Below are positions 42,687-54,716 of a stretch of DNA of 64,000 bases, one piece after another. This stretch comes from Limnanthes douglasii subsp. nivea (Eukaryota > Streptophyta > Magnoliopsida > Brassicales > Limnanthaceae): contig JAUPFV010000005.1 of the NCBI GenBank assembly GCA_036936605.1, positions 61,586,742 through 61,650,741 of the forward strand. Direction: 5' to 3'. The notes under the pieces are model-generated. The model did no database searches. It saw only the letters and a program-made list of their open reading frames with translations, and was not told the origin of the DNA. How positions within the stretch are numbered: position 1 is the first letter of the stretch; each line of letters opens with the position of its first letter. A program made the translations under genes and the position numbers.

Positions 42687-45411
42687 TTATTTTTCTTCCG
42701 AACTTTCATTTTCAAACCCCTCTTCATCGTTATTATGAGAACCATCATCAAATGAATTTACAGAGATACCAAGGTGATCGGCTAAATGCATGTCATGAGG
42801 CAACAAATGCTCTGGCACATGTCCCACAAGGACTTGAGGGCTAACTTAGGAAATTACTTATGAAATTCAAACACCAAATCTGATTTGACTGATGCATCCT
42901 TTATTTGTAAAGACTCTATCACCGTATCGGCATATGGGTCTATAACATCGGCTGCCTCATGGGTATGTTAGCTTTGAGAGAGGTAATTTTGTCATCTTGC
43001 TTCTTGATAAGGTCCTCTTGGGTTTTCTTTTCGTTTAATAAGCACGTAATAATGGTTTTTTCATTAGCTTGTTGATTCTTTAATGAAGTAATCCCATCAG
43101 AGTTGGATGATTGAAGACTTCATTATTAAGCTTGTAGCTTTTCATGGTCAGACTTCATTTTGACCAGCTCATCCTTGATGAATTTGACCTCTTCGGATAG
43201 ACTATTAGCTTTGGTACTTTCCTTTTCAATTGAAGTTTTCAAATTCTTGTTTTCATCCTAAAGAGAAATTATGTCCTCAATCTGAGATCTTACTTGTCTA
43301 TCCAGTTCAAAAATTGGCCTCAAGTATCTCAAGACCGAATGTCCTTACACATCATTCTCCTTTGATAATTCGAAAAGAACCCCTTCGAACACCACAATAA
43401 TTGCGGTGCTTGTAGACTTAGGGGAATCAGTTTCAACTACTTCGAAGTCGAAATCCCCCATATCTTTAATTGGGTCAACATCTCCAAATATTTTCCTTTC
43501 ATAAGGGGGAAGGAATGGAGAAGAAGGATCAGATATCGTGGCTGTTGGAGGAACAAAAACAAGGATAGGTAGAGGAGGAAGTTCTGAACGAATGACTATC
43601 TCTAAACGAGTCGAAGCTTTCTTCATCTTCTTGTCTCTCTTATCACTGCCTTGTTTTACCCTCTTGTGTCCTTTCTTGTTCTTGGGCACAAGATATTTTG
43701 AATGCACATCACCTTTCTCAATAGTGGCAACAACAACATCTAGCAGGGTTGAGTCAATTTTATCTGGTCGCCCTTCATTTCCCGTTTTGGTAGCAAACTC
43801 TGATGAGCCTTTTTTGTTCTTCTTATTCTTATTGTGTTGCTGTGGGCTCTATTCCTGGTTGGCCGTAGTCCTCCAAAAATGGGTTCTGATAAAGATGGAT
43901 GAAGTGAAGCAGTTATGGAAACCGTTGGACCATTAAGCATATGCACATTCATTTATATCTTTGAAGGTCACCTTCACATCAACCAAATGTTGTAAATATG
44001 GCTTTGAAATAGCTGAGACAAAAGAAGTTAAGGATAAATGATAAAAATATTATAGAAAGTAATAGAAACATAAAAATAAATCTGAACAGGCTTACAAGTA
44101 TTCTTAAAATATCTAGTGAGTTGGCTTAGATTCCCATGAAAGGTGATATTCTTATCATTTTCTCAGTAACCGCTGATGCATAGGAATTGAGTTTCCTAAA
44201 TTTTATCTGCCTCCAGTAGATTGCTACCACTATGTAATTATTCCTCATGTTAAAATAGTAAAATAGGATGCGAGCATTGCGAGATAGTCCTGCTACAGCA
44301 GCTAGCTATTCTATTGGCATCATAGTCTTAGATAACCTAGAAGTTATGATGCATATAAGTAATGAAAACTAAGCGTTCGGGATAGCTTGGCTTGGGAACA
44401 GCCTCACCAAACTAATATACCTCACGATCTCGGGGTCCAAAAGAAACCGAAGGCCCTAGTTGAGCATGTACCAATTCTCTAGAACCACAACTCGTTGGAG
44501 TCTCTCGAGGTTGAGGCAACCTAACTTTAACTGACTCAGGGCCCCCTTATTTGGCTCGGATGGCCTCCAATTCAGATTCATGAAAATAAATATAAGAAAT
44601 TTTATCTATGGTTAAAAGATATTTTACACTAACACTTGTGAAGTTGGGACCGACGCGTCCAACAAGAAATGAAGGAAGAGGTTCGATTTCTGCTTCCAAG
44701 GCTTTACCTTTGCCGTTGCCATCACCACCTTATGGTGCCTTCAGATTTTCCTTCTCTGCTGGCCATGAATTTTCCCCGGTCTGACCAGATGTCTCGATGA
44801 GTGGGTCTTCGTTGTTATCCTTCATGTTTTCTTCCATAACTTTAGGAGAGGACCCTGAAGGCCCAATAGGTTGAGTGCTAATGTGTTATACATCAGGTGG
44901 ACATGACTCGGTTTCCTGTATTGTAGATTTTTTTTCTAAATTTAAATATGATGGGAAGTGAGATTGGAAAAGTAGCAGGGTCTTCTCCCCTCTTTGGAAT
45001 TTGTGGAGATGGATTACTGACACTTGTTAGCTGCTGTGTTGGCTCTGTTTCTATAGAGGGTCTGGTTTTGGCCTTAGAAAGTCTAGTAACTCTATGCAGA
45101 GTGTTCTCGTTGGCATCCGATCACATAGCTTTGAAATTACAAGGGTTTCAACAGTTGATGGCCCCTTGAATTGGGATGACTTGAGTGACTTAGGAGAACG
45201 ACTAGGTGACGTAAATAATTGGCAAGTCGAAGAGGGTTTAGAGGTAATGTTTCTCCTATTGTAGGGATGAACTCCTCCATAATCAATGAATTGAGTAACA
45301 ACAACTGGAACCGATGAGGTATACAACCCAGCAACAGCTCTTGCTCTCTTCTTCTAGTTCATACAAGTTTAGCCAGTTGTCTTTGGTTAATTTGTTTTTG
45401 GCGGTGAACAT
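42687..45411 (-). pseudogene. Element B: antisense gene, Transposase_28-like domain
   Basis: Older relative of the A and C antisense genes. The start MFTAKNKLTKDNWLNLYELEEE at 45411 is clear and parallels MFTARNALVKRGWLNFSELEK of A. The middle (44350-44640) is the degraded conserved domain. Before the intron (44013-44095) the frame reads LTRYFKNT, and after it ISKPYLQHLVDVK, aligning with VLPKDFNDYLEAG. A basic, Pro-rich segment is open at 43345-43707 and a coiled-coil stretch follows. The C-terminus is acidic (DDGSHNNDEEGFENESSEEK), with the stop at 42687-42689. Numerous stops and frameshifts. Confidence 0.75.
44013..44095 (-). other. Intron in element B antisense gene
   Basis: 83 bp on the minus strand. 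Donor ATACTT|GTAAGCCTG, acceptor CTTTTGTCTCAG|CTATTTC. Phase 1, at the position homologous to A and C although the sequence is very diverged. Confidence 0.7.
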
Positions 45412-45940
45412 GCTAACACAAAAATGATTTTGGGAGGAATGATATACGGTTATTAATGCGGTGGAGAAAAGAAGAAATCGCCAGTAAGGATTCGAATATC
45501 AACGGTGAGAGTTTTTCTATCTAGAATACAAATCCTTTCTCCCTTTAAAAATACCAATTGTGAAACATTAATAAAGAGTTTATATAGAAACTATAAGAAA
45601 TGCTTGAGCGCCCTACTAGGGAAGTTGAAACAATGACAGTAGCTAAGAGACTCCGGGGAAGTGGAATAGTCTCCTTTTTTATTAGTTAGTTTTACCTTGG
45701 GCAAATCAAGTTTGTGGCTCCAATTGAGGGGTAACACATGTCGTAAAAAATAACTGATTAAAAAAGTTATGACTTTTGGATAGTAACCATCTTCGAATGA
45801 TACCATTGGAAGGAGTCAGATATATTCATCACCTGTACCCAATCATAGAGTATTGAAGAATCAAAATTATAGAAATAAACAAGTATAAATTATATGCAAT
45901 TTGGATATAGGTCGGCTAACTCTCCCAAAAATACCTTTGA
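45412..45940 (-). promoter_or_regulatory. Element B: antisense promoter and leader region
   Basis: Non-coding. TATATAAA on the minus strand at 45579-45586, about 170 bp upstream of the antisense ATG. Nothing else recognised. Confidence 0.5.
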
Positions 45941-45954
45941 GAGAGCTAAGGGGG
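45941..45954 (+). promoter_or_regulatory. Element B polypurine tract
   Basis: GAGAGCTAAGGGGG just before the 3' LTR. Confidence 0.7.
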
Positions 45955-45959
45955 CTAGT

Positions 45960-46370
45960 TGATGGGGTCAGATATCTTTGAGTAGACAGGAAGGGGGTCA
46001 TATTTCTTCGAGGGGGAAATTTAAACTTAAGATAAATTCTATATTTGCAATTTTCCCTTACCTTTTGACTAAAATGTATGATTGACGCAGCTAAATGCTT
46101 GACAAATCTTTAACTATTAAGAATAAAAGTAGATTAGTGAGATTTTTTGGTCTTTGGGTTGACCCATACCTTTTACCCGACCCGAATGACCCATTAATCC
46201 AAAATTACCTAATAAAATCTCTAACAAATGACATTTACAAGGGTTAAAATATTATCTCTTTATACATTAGATACAAGCACCTCAATTATCTCTCTACCTT
46301 CCAAACTAAATTTAATACACCACATAGATATTTACCAAAAATATCTTATGATCAAGTTTTATCCACATAA
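45960..46370 (+). repeat. Element B 3' LTR
   Basis: 411 bp, TGATGGGGTCAGATATC to TTATCCACATAA, followed by the target duplication GTAGT (46371-46375). Confidence 0.92.
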
Positions 46371-46375
46371 GTAGT

Positions 46376-48713
46376 GGCTAGACTTCTGGAGCCTGGTGAA
46401 CACCCCCATCATGCTCGGGAGGGGGAAACTTATGCGTACACAATTTTGTTTGATTGAGGCCTCTGACTACATTTAGCCAACTTAATTAACGAATTCTTTA
46501 GATACATTAGGATCTGTCCCACGCAGCTAGCAGCTAATGGTTGGTGTTTACTGCTTATCATCTTACTTAGTTCTAAACTATTGGATATCAAGATTAGTCT
46601 AGCGGATGTTTTAACTAGTATTGATGTGTACAAATTGTTGATAACCCCCAACTACTACATATCCACATATAGTGGAGGTAAAGTCGTTAACCTTCTCGAT
46701 TTCAATAAGCACTGGAAGCACTCATTTATTTTTGTTTCTGGGAACTAGAAGCATCTCATTTAAAAAAAATATTCAATTATAACGTAGATGGATGAGTACA
46801 TGTAAGTCTCGAGTCAGTTTTTTTTTCTTTAATGAAGTATGTGCTACTTACATTTTAATTTGCTGATCTTTTTGTGTTTTGCTCTGTTGAAGGTACAAAC
46901 TCAGTGAAGTACCATGAACTTTGAAATAAGCTTTACGGTGATCGCGAAGTAAACCCTTTGGAGCGACTCTTTGCTCTCGCATACCCCGAGTGGCAACTCC
47001 AATACTCATGGTTATTTACTCATGATAATTTTATCGTACCTGGATTGTCGCCTCTACCCGAAATCACGATGTCCCAAGATGGAGAGGTTACCCTCACTGC
47101 CACCGGAGGACTGGTTATTGCTGATGTCGTGGGGTTCATACAGTTTGAACGGTTGTACACAAGTAATCCAAGAGGTGTTAGATCGGAGCATCCCCCTATA
47201 ATGGTAAACTATCATTGTGAAGAACGTATTGATGCTCCTGGTGGCAGAAAACAGTATTATATGGATAGAAATATGGTGGAGTCCAAACCCAAAAAGAAAA
47301 ATAAGGTCACCCGTGTTAACAATGTTGTCTATCCTTCAAATACTACCGGTACTGCTACCCGTATGACCAGCTAGGCTCTAGTAATTGTATGATAATACCA
47401 TCATGGAGGAAGGAGGATGAGAGCACGGGTCAAATTATCCCTTCCACCGGTGGGTTTGTTAGGAAGAAGAGGGTGTTGAAGAAGAACGAAGCCCTCGTTA
47501 GCGATAAATAGGGTAGAACCGAGGGCCAATCTCAATCTGGCTTGGATAACCTGGCCATGGTTGTCAGCGCTAGCCCTTCTTCTATTCGAGAACATGTCGT
47601 GTCTTGAATAGGTGGTGTAAGAGGTGGCCTAAACGTTACCGCTAGAGAGCAGCCCCCTTCATTTCAATCTACAAATCAAAGTCGGGTTGTTTCAGAGATC
47701 CCTCATGCTAAATATTCCAATGTTGACCCTCTGATACCGTCTCATGTTGATGATGGCAAAACTAATCGTCAACCTACTGTGAATGTGAACAATGTTGACC
47801 CTTTAAATGTGACTGTTCCTTTGGGACCCACAATCATGGAGCATCCTCTAATGTCTGAATTATGCAACCATCCCATAGCAGTTAGTATGCTGAAGCCCTC
47901 CCTGCTGATGTTTCAGCAACTGAAACATTGTTCAGAGATAACGATTTACAATAGCATATCTATGTCATTCTTTTACAACGTCAACTCGAACTGTCAGTGG
48001 AGGTAATCTTGTTACACCAACTTATTGTTTATCGTCGATTTGAAAATAATTATCTTAAGATCCTTTGTATTGTAAAATTACCATAACTCAATCGTGTTAG
48101 CATACCGAAGAATGAACCCTGTCGGTGCTAAAGAAATATAATACTTTAAGCTAGGATCATTATTATTTGGTTCCGGAAAATCCCTCAATGTCGAACTGTC
48201 GTGTTATAAAATAGCCTATAATGATTTAAAGCTTTGTTGCAAAAACATAATAAAAGAAAATGCATACTTGGGTGATCGGTTGGCCTCGCATATCTGTGAA
48301 AAGGATAGTTTAAAGAAGAATGTTGCAAAGCTAATAGCACAATATGAAATTCTCACCAATCGATCCACCAAACTGATTTATCAAAATGCTGGATTGTTTG
48401 TCAAGGTTGAAGAGTCCGACATAGTTATCTGCAAAGTTTGACTACAGAGTAATGTTGTTCCGGCAGAATTATCTCAGTTGAGATTAGAGCTTGAGCAAGC
48501 TAAAAACATTAGGGGGATTGATTTACTAAAGAGCATGATAATGGGCAGAAGGATGCAGGGGGGTTAACCCAACTTCTCACATCGCACCTAACCCTGTTGG
48601 GGTTTCGTTTGTTGCTCCAATTTTGAGATTGGAAGCAGTGGTTCCCTCATATATAAAGTTGGCTGAGAAAGAAGTTGGCAAAGAAAGCGCTACTGGTGAA
48701 GATGATGCCTGAT
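46376..48713 (+). pseudogene. Element E: antisense gene, 3' part
   Basis: Continues the frame from 16208. ARLLEPGEHPHHAREGE is followed by YTILFD*GL*LHLANLINEF and CPTQLAANGW, which align with the YTELFKWGLRLPLD and CPSQLSLNAW core of the A protein, then FIFVSGN before a probable intron. The second exon includes an open frame at 46958-47374 (LERLFALAYPEWQLQYSWLF, then a Lys-rich segment) that has no match in A or C. A coiled-coil region at 48210-48500 (DLKLCCKNIIKENAYLGDRL) follows. It ends ESATGEDDA at about 48713. Several stops. A divergent member of the same antisense family. Confidence 0.72.
46802..46892 (+). other. Probable intron in element E antisense gene
   Basis: Donor CAT|GTAAGTCTC (consensus GTAAGT), T-rich tract, acceptor CTCTGTTGAAG|GTAC. 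It lies about 60 bases after the FVSG motif, as in A and C. The phase could not be confirmed because flanking frames are broken. Confidence 0.5.
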
Positions 48714-49367
48714 TTGTTTTAAAAAGTGGACCTTGGTATATTTTTTGTTTTTGTTGTATTAAACACAACTAGGATTTGTGGACCTCGTTTTATGTCATAT
48801 GTATGCATGGTACTTTTTGTGTTTTATTATTTATACAGTTGGAGACCAAGAGGGTGAAGGGTAATGGTTATTTTGTTATATTGAATTATGTAAGCATACT
48901 ACTGCTTATTGCGTGACCATAAATATTTATCTTATAACCTGATTCGCTTCGTGGGCTTCAATAGCCTAGGCTCAGTATGCCCCGTAGCATGGTCTTAAAG
49001 ACTTGACATTTTTCTCAGTTCACTTGTCTGATCTATATAGCTCGGGTTCAGTATGGCACATAGCATAGCTTTCAAGGCTTGAGTTATGTACCAGTTCGTT
49101 GTTATTGACTTTTTTTTTCCAGTGCTCAGTGCGGTCTATTGCGTAGCCAATGAGGCATGACCAATTTTGGCCCTTCACATATATGCTAACTGGCACCCCC
49201 CCCTTTTCTAATTTTTCTTGTTAATTATGAAGATTTTTACTTTCCAGTTTCTATCAAACAATACAAAATTTGACAAAAAAATGAATTCATTAATAATTTT
49301 AGCTTACAATATGCGTGATTAAAAACCCTTAAGCGCCACTAAATGGAAAAAAAATACACATCCGCTC
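48714..49367. other. Element E: spacer between antisense gene and integrase
   Basis: No coding. It holds two imperfect direct repeats (48964-49006 and 49039-49084) sharing CAGTATG, GTAGCAT or ATAGCAT, and a CTTAAAG/CTTTCAAG-ACTTGA block, and a C-run near 49197. Confidence 0.6.
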
Positions 49368-50639
49368 TTAAGTAACATAGTGATATATTTTTAAATGATT
49401 GACATTCCATGGATATTTTAATGCATTCCCATCTAAGTATTCCAACCGGTATGCCTCGTGTTGTCCTTTGGAAATTACTTTAGATAGATCATCGCAATCT
49501 GGGGCCAGTTTTCCTGCATTCTTGTCTTGAGCTCGATGGAAGCTATTTTTCAATACTAAGTCACCTACTCTTAAGCTTCAAGGTTTCAGCTTGGAATTGA
49601 ATATGCTTGTCATTAAACTCTTGTAATGCTTAGATCGAACCCTGACATGATCCGTACTTTCTTCAATCATGTCAATTGGTGATTGTCACTCTTGGTCATT
49701 TAACTCCTCTGAATAATTGGCTACTTGATGGCTTGGTATTATTATCTCAGCTGGTACTACAACCTGCATTCCATATAATAATGAGAAAGAGTTATCGTTG
49801 GTTGTTGATCGAGGTATAGTTTTATATGCCCATAATACCTTAACTAATTTGTCCCGCCATTTTCTCGTTAAACCCTCTACTTTTTTATTTATTCTTGTTA
49901 TGATGGTTCTATTTGTTACCTCACCCTAAGCGTTAGCCCGATGGTAGTATGGTGTACAAAACAATGCTAGCTGATCCCGTGCCTTTGGAAGAATGTTGTC
50001 ATTATTACGTTTTGCAATTGAAGTCTCTTGTCGGTCATAAGGATTCTTGGTATTTTAAATCTAGAAAAGATTTGATTTGGAAGGAAATCAAAAATATCAT
50101 TCCCCATAGCATTTGTTAAAGCCTTGGCTTCAACCCATTTAGTAAAGTAGTCAACTGTTACCACAATAAATTGTTTCTTACCAATAGCCATTGGGAGGGG
50201 TCCCACTAAGTCTATTATGCATTTATCGAAGGGGGAACAATGCTTGTATAATGCTCATTTTCTCACTAGGTAGATATCGCTTATTTGTAAATTATTTCCA
50301 ATGATGACATTTGTGCACCAAGGCATGCGCGTACATAGAAAGTTTAGGCCAATAAAACCCTACAAGTAGGAATCTTCTTATTAGACTCCTACATCCACAA
50401 TGGGTGCATGATTCCCCATTGTGCATGTCTGTAAGAATTACTTCTGATTCCTCTTTGTTAACACAACGAAACAGTGATCGGGTTGCACTTTCCATGTATA
50501 ACACGTTATCCAAACGTGTGTACTTAGTTGCACGAACCTGTAATAACCTCGCCTCTGATTTATCCACCATGAGGGTTTGATTTTAGAGATATGCAATGTA
50601 GTCCTCCATCCAATCGATAATTTTTGTGAGTGCGTGTAC
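49368..50639 (-). pseudogene. Element E: integrase
   Basis: Minus-strand remnant covering the whole gene. N-terminal zinc region (50292-50570): MHNGESCTHCGCRSLIRR and KCHHWK in place of KCDPCQRY. Core (49967-50206): MGPLPMAIGKKQFIVVTVDYFTKWVEA with the first Asp, then MTDKRLQLQN where TDNGPQFDN is expected. The catalytic Glu region falls in a broken part. C-terminus (49368-49553) has YRLEYLDGNALKYPWNVNHLKIYH, equivalent to HPWNIEHLHLYLE. Divergent from the A/C/D family. Confidence 0.83.
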
Positions 50640-51120
50640 TTCCAATTCTTCCATGTCTACCAATACTGTCAAGGAATCCTGAGTAAGGACAATTGGGTTA
50701 TTTTCTTGAGTTGCTGCTTTGGCGAGCGAATATACCATTGAATTGTCAGACCGAGGTATCTATTCGTATTGGAGACTATTAAATTTGCCTTCCCACTCTT
50801 TAAAGCTTCGAAGTACCCCCTGGATGCTTTCCTGTTTGGCCTTAATAGGCCCCATAGTTTGACCAATCACAAGTTATGAATCTAAGTGAACTATCAGTCG
50901 TCTAGCTTCGCATATGTGGGCCAATTTAAGGCATGCCAACATTACTTCATACTCTGATGCATTATTAGTTTGTTTGAAAGAAAATCCTATTGCATGTCAA
51001 AATATTTCCCCAAAATGTGTTCGTAACACGATTCTGGTACCTCCCCATATATGTTTGATGCCCCGTCCGCCTCAACTGATCGCTAGGGGGTCTTCTTTTT
51101 TCAATTTTTTCATCGTCCAA
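50640..51120 (-). pseudogene. Element E: second (archaeal-type) RNase H
   Basis: Minus-strand remnant. GGTRIVLRTHFGEIF aligns with GAGVCLTSPYGDRMY. NNASEYEVMLACLKLAHICEARRL carries the catalytic Glu, and VHLDS then a stop aligns with LMSDSQL. IPRSDNSMVYSLAKAA corresponds to IPRTENILADSLATIA with the Asp changed. Confirms that E is also of the Tat lineage. Confidence 0.8.
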
Positions 51121-52290
51121 GTCCATGCATCTTATGAATTAATTAATAAAATCAATCACCGCTTGATCCTTTATTTCCGTTATTGGTTTGTAACATATGT
51201 CGTAAGCTCTAAGTTCAACTGAACACTTTGTCATTCTTCCTGAAATGCATGGCTTCTGAAGTACGTTGCGTAATGGGAACGAAGTACACAAGATGATATA
51301 GTGGCTCTGAAAATACGAGCGCGTTTTTCTAGTTGCGACCATTAATCTGAGTGCTAGTTTTTATAATTTAGATACCTCGTTTCAGCATCCACTAATCTTT
51401 GCTAGGTCTTTGTATGTCTGCCGTTTCCCATACAAGCACACCATTTACTGCATAGTTCGACACCGAGAAATATAGATTAATATGTTCTCTTGGGTCGGGT
51501 ATCACGAATACTTCTAACGATGTCAAATATGGTTTTAATGCTTGGAATGCCGCACTACATTCGTCAATCTAGACGAATTTTTTAGCTTATTTTAATACTT
51601 TGAAGAATTGTTGGCTTTTACCCGACGCTTTGGAAATAAAACGGGAGAGGGTGACCAAGTGTCCCGTTAGTTGCTGAACTTTCTTTATGGTTCTTGGAGG
51701 CTCCATAGTCAATATCACCTTCAACTGAGAGAGATCATCCTCTATCATTTTTTTACAAACGATAAAACCTAAAAACTTTCTATTACGCACGCCAAAAGAG
51801 CATTTAAGAAGGTTGAGTTTTAGACACTATCGTCGTAGTGTTTGGAAGGTTGTCCCTAGGACCTCAAGTTATCGCTTCTCAAAGTCACTTTTCATAATCA
51901 TATCATTGATACAGGCCTCCATATGTTGGCCCAATTTCTCCTCAAATATCTTATTGATTAAATTTTGATACGCCAAACCCGCATTTTTAAATCCGAATTG
52001 CATGACTTTATAACAATAGAGTCTTCACTCCATTTGGAATGTTGTATGCTCCTCTTATGTGGGGTTCATAAGGGTCTGGTTGTATATGGAGTATGCATCC
52101 ATAAATGATGGAAACTCTTTCCGGAGTTGGCATCGACCAATTGGTCGATTCTCGGGAGAGGAAATGCGCCATTTGGGCATGTTCTGTTGAGTTCGGTGAA
52201 GTTGACACACATACGCCATTGTCTGTGTTGCTGATTAGTGCCCGAAAGGATGTTCCCCAAAAAAATAATACACAATCGTTGTTATTTTCT
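51121..52290 (-). pseudogene. Element E: reverse transcriptase and first RNase H
   Basis: Minus strand. RNase H tail MVATRKTRSYFQSHYIILCTSFPLRN lies at 51342 and below. The 51587-51790 segment gives NRKFLGFIV and MEPPRTIKKVQQLTGHLVTLSRFIS. The start at about 52250 reads QWRMCVNFTELNRTCPNGAF and RIDQLVDANSGK. Sequence before that, including the protease and the RT N-terminus, is absent: only about 110 bp separate RT from the gag zinc knuckle. The catalytic YIDD region is degraded (about 51890-51930). Confidence 0.82.
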
Positions 52291-52399
52291 CCACATCGGT
52301 CACGTGCCTCAATATGCGTCGCGTTGGCTCCCCCGTCCTTTACGAACGTGCTCTCTCTTTGCTTAACAAACTAGATGGGGTCGTTGCTATTGATCAACT

Positions 52400-53900
52400 T
52401 ATAGATTTCTTCTTTCAATTACCAATACTCATCAGTTGGGTGACCGTGGTCATTATGATACACACATAAATAGCAAGGAGATCTCATGTACAGTGCTTCT
52501 AGCATACCCCCCGGTGGCTGGTATTTGACTCTTTCTTTCGTCTTCTCATAGTTAGTAAGTATGTTCTTGGTCTGGGGTGTGAACTTCTTGGAAATATTTT
52601 CATAATAGGATGGGCGCAACCGACTTACTTGTTCTCAAGATGAGTTTGATCTGAGGGCTTCATTGTACTATTTCCTATCCACACTTGACGTTTAAGCTCT
52701 TGAGGTTTATGTTGAGAAGTTGCTGCAGGGTCCCTCTTTTTTAAGTCATCCTCTCGAATAAACTAATCTGATCTGGTGAGGATATCCATTGTCGTTTTTA
52801 CTGGGAATCAGATAAATTCTATGAAGAGGGGGCATTCCCGGTTCTAATCATCTTTTGAAAGCTACTACGGCCACAGGCTCGGGACAGGACGAAAAGGAGT
52901 TCATTTCACGTACAAACCTATGTACATAGTTTTTAACGTTTCATCCCTTCACTGGTATAGGTCCATAATTGTGTTTACCTCACATTTTTACTCTTTATTT
53001 TCCATAATGTTATTTCTAAATGCAACCCATAAGCCTTCAAAGTCCTTGATCGAGCCCTTTTGGAGGCTATTAAACAAGTTGAGTGCATTTCTCGTAAATG
53101 TCATGGTTGAATGCCATCATCATGTTCCCAAATTGCTCAAAATGGTGTTTAGGGTCCCTAAATCCATCATATGAGTCCATCTTGTATGGATCAAATTTTC
53201 GGGGGAGCTTTCCTTCTAGAATGCTTTTGAGAAAATGAGATTCTTGCAAAACATAAGCAACTATAGTGGGACTTACCTGATAATACTGAACCACCTCTGG
53301 TCTTTTGTTGTCGCGATGTACTCCACTGTTGGACAAGTCGTCCCAGTTAGAGTTTGTCACCCTTTTATTCTTCTACTTCTTGCTTTTACTCTCGCTGATG
53401 TGTTCGCCATGTGCACGACTTCTGTTCTTATCGTCGAGGTCGTCTCTGCCGTCTTCTGGGTGAATATCCTGCTTGAACACGTCCTCTAAAAGAAATTTCT
53501 CGCTCAGATATTTTAGGGTATCACTGATTGCATTGAATTGTTGTCTAGATTCTTCGTCCCTCTCATGCTCGCGTTGAGCAACCCGGTGTTGTTCACGGTC
53601 GATTTATTCTATCTTAATTTCCAAATCTGTACATTAGAGGGCTGGAATACATACCTAGATTCACAGGGTTTTTCTCTTGTACCGATCCACTAGCATTTTT
53701 CTCGGCGTTCATTTGGGATTGATCGTCATTATGATTTGCTGCTACGTAAGCCACCTGATAACCTATTTGATCAGCTCCCAAGAATCTTTCAATGCTAGGC
53801 GAACTCCCTAGGGTTCATTGGTTGTCTTTTCCACCTTGCTTGTGGGGGGATCCCATATTCTCCCTCTCAATTCCTGACCTAGTCAACACTATCACACACT
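52400..53900 (-). pseudogene. Element E: gag
   Basis: Minus-strand gag remnant. Zinc knuckle CVYHNDHGHPTDEYW near 52420-52465, its final Cys being lost. Preceded by RPSYYENISKKF, equivalent to WVQPEWFAELKENV. Core at 53070-53360: LEGKLPRKFDPYKMDSYDGFRDPKHHFEQFGNMMMAFN aligns with LSGNLPKRFDSTKMEKYDGSKDPDNHLEQFKNFMMNFD. The N-terminal part to 53900 is charged and poorly conserved. The segment from 53464 onward was later copied to 57391 with D. Confidence 0.82.
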
Positions 53901-53924
53901 TTGTTAAGAGCTACATATCACACG

Positions 53925-53947
53925 TTCCCACAGAAGGCACCAAAATC
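53925..53947 (-). promoter_or_regulatory. Element E primer binding site
   Basis: Minus strand GATTTTGGTGCCTTCTGTGG next to the LTR terminus CCCTCACCA. Different from the A/C/D site. Confidence 0.5.
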
Positions 53948-54219
53948 TGGTGAGGGATTCTAGTGAAAATGATTATGTATGCTATGAAGGTCGGAATAAT
54001 CAACGTGTTGGTAATTTATTGCTTCAGTTGGAAAATCTTACATTGTTCTATGGTTTTAATCGTTTTATATTCTATATACATTATACACTACACCATTATC
54101 TTCGAATAATTTTCCATTCTCAATTATACTTGATAGTGGGTCCATGTTTCGTTCTCACGTTCTTACTGCTGCCTTATTACTATTTTTAGTGCCTTTGCTT
54201 AATAACTTATCATTGGTCT
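53948..54219 (-). repeat. Element E 5' LTR, interrupted by D
   Basis: TGGTGAGGGATTCTAGTG to TCATTGGTCT, matching 7519-7541 plus 14898-15134. Cut by the D LTR at 54220. Confidence 0.82.
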
Positions 54220-54644
54220 TGATGAGTCCGAATTCTGTATGCTCCCCGGACAAGGATAGATCGGTCCAAAGCCTCCGGACCGGATAGGTCACACGAACCG
54301 GACAGATCACTTCGAACACTCTGACCATGGAACTGTTCGAACTATGACAAAAGTACTAAAAAACCTAAACACTTCTTGACTAAGCTGCTTGATCTCCTAC
54401 TTAGAGCTCATGGGTCTTTGAACATGACCGGGTCCATTAAACATGACCCGAAAGCCCATAAGGGCCCAAACATCAGGGTATAAATACCCAACCACCTGCA
54501 TTAAGTGTGGGTAATGAGAATTAACTGCTACCAGGCTGCTTAATTATCTCTCTACTCTCTACTCTAAACACATATCATCCACACACTACTATAAAACACC
54601 AACCAAATTACTAGCCTACCCTCAGGCGATTATTATCCACACCA
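54220..54644 (+). repeat. Element D LTR, first copy
   Basis: 425 bp, TGATGAGTCCGAATTC to TTATCCACACCA, TATA box at 54479-54486. Only about one difference from the copy at 58133. Rich in CCGGACA words. Confidence 0.93.
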
Positions 54645-54646
54645 AA

Positions 54647-54665
54647 TTGGCGACCACAGTGGGAG
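54647..54665 (+). promoter_or_regulatory. Element D primer binding site, first copy
   Basis: TTGGCGACCACAGTGGGAG, as in A. Confidence 0.83.
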
Positions 54666-54716
54666 GAGAAGGTGCCTGAATCAAGCATTCAAAACCAGCT
54701 AAGAAAATCTGTCCGA

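Larger units (their letters stand above)
16209..46370 (+). mobile_element. Element B: old Tat retrotransposon containing A and C
   Basis: Bounded by LTRs 16209-16622 and 45960-46370 and flanked by GTAGT at 16204-16208 and 46371-46375. Removing A, C and their duplications leaves about 9.46 kb in the order LTR, gag, protease, RT, RNase H, second RNase H, partial integrase, antisense gene, polypurine tract, LTR. It is more degraded than A or C, as expected for their host. Integrase beyond the TDN motif is absent. Confidence 0.93.

Noticed and set aside
43538..43936. 132-residue plus-strand frame with hydrophobic stretches
   Set aside because: Complement of the basic, Pro-rich part of the B antisense gene; the minus-strand reading has the conserved order.
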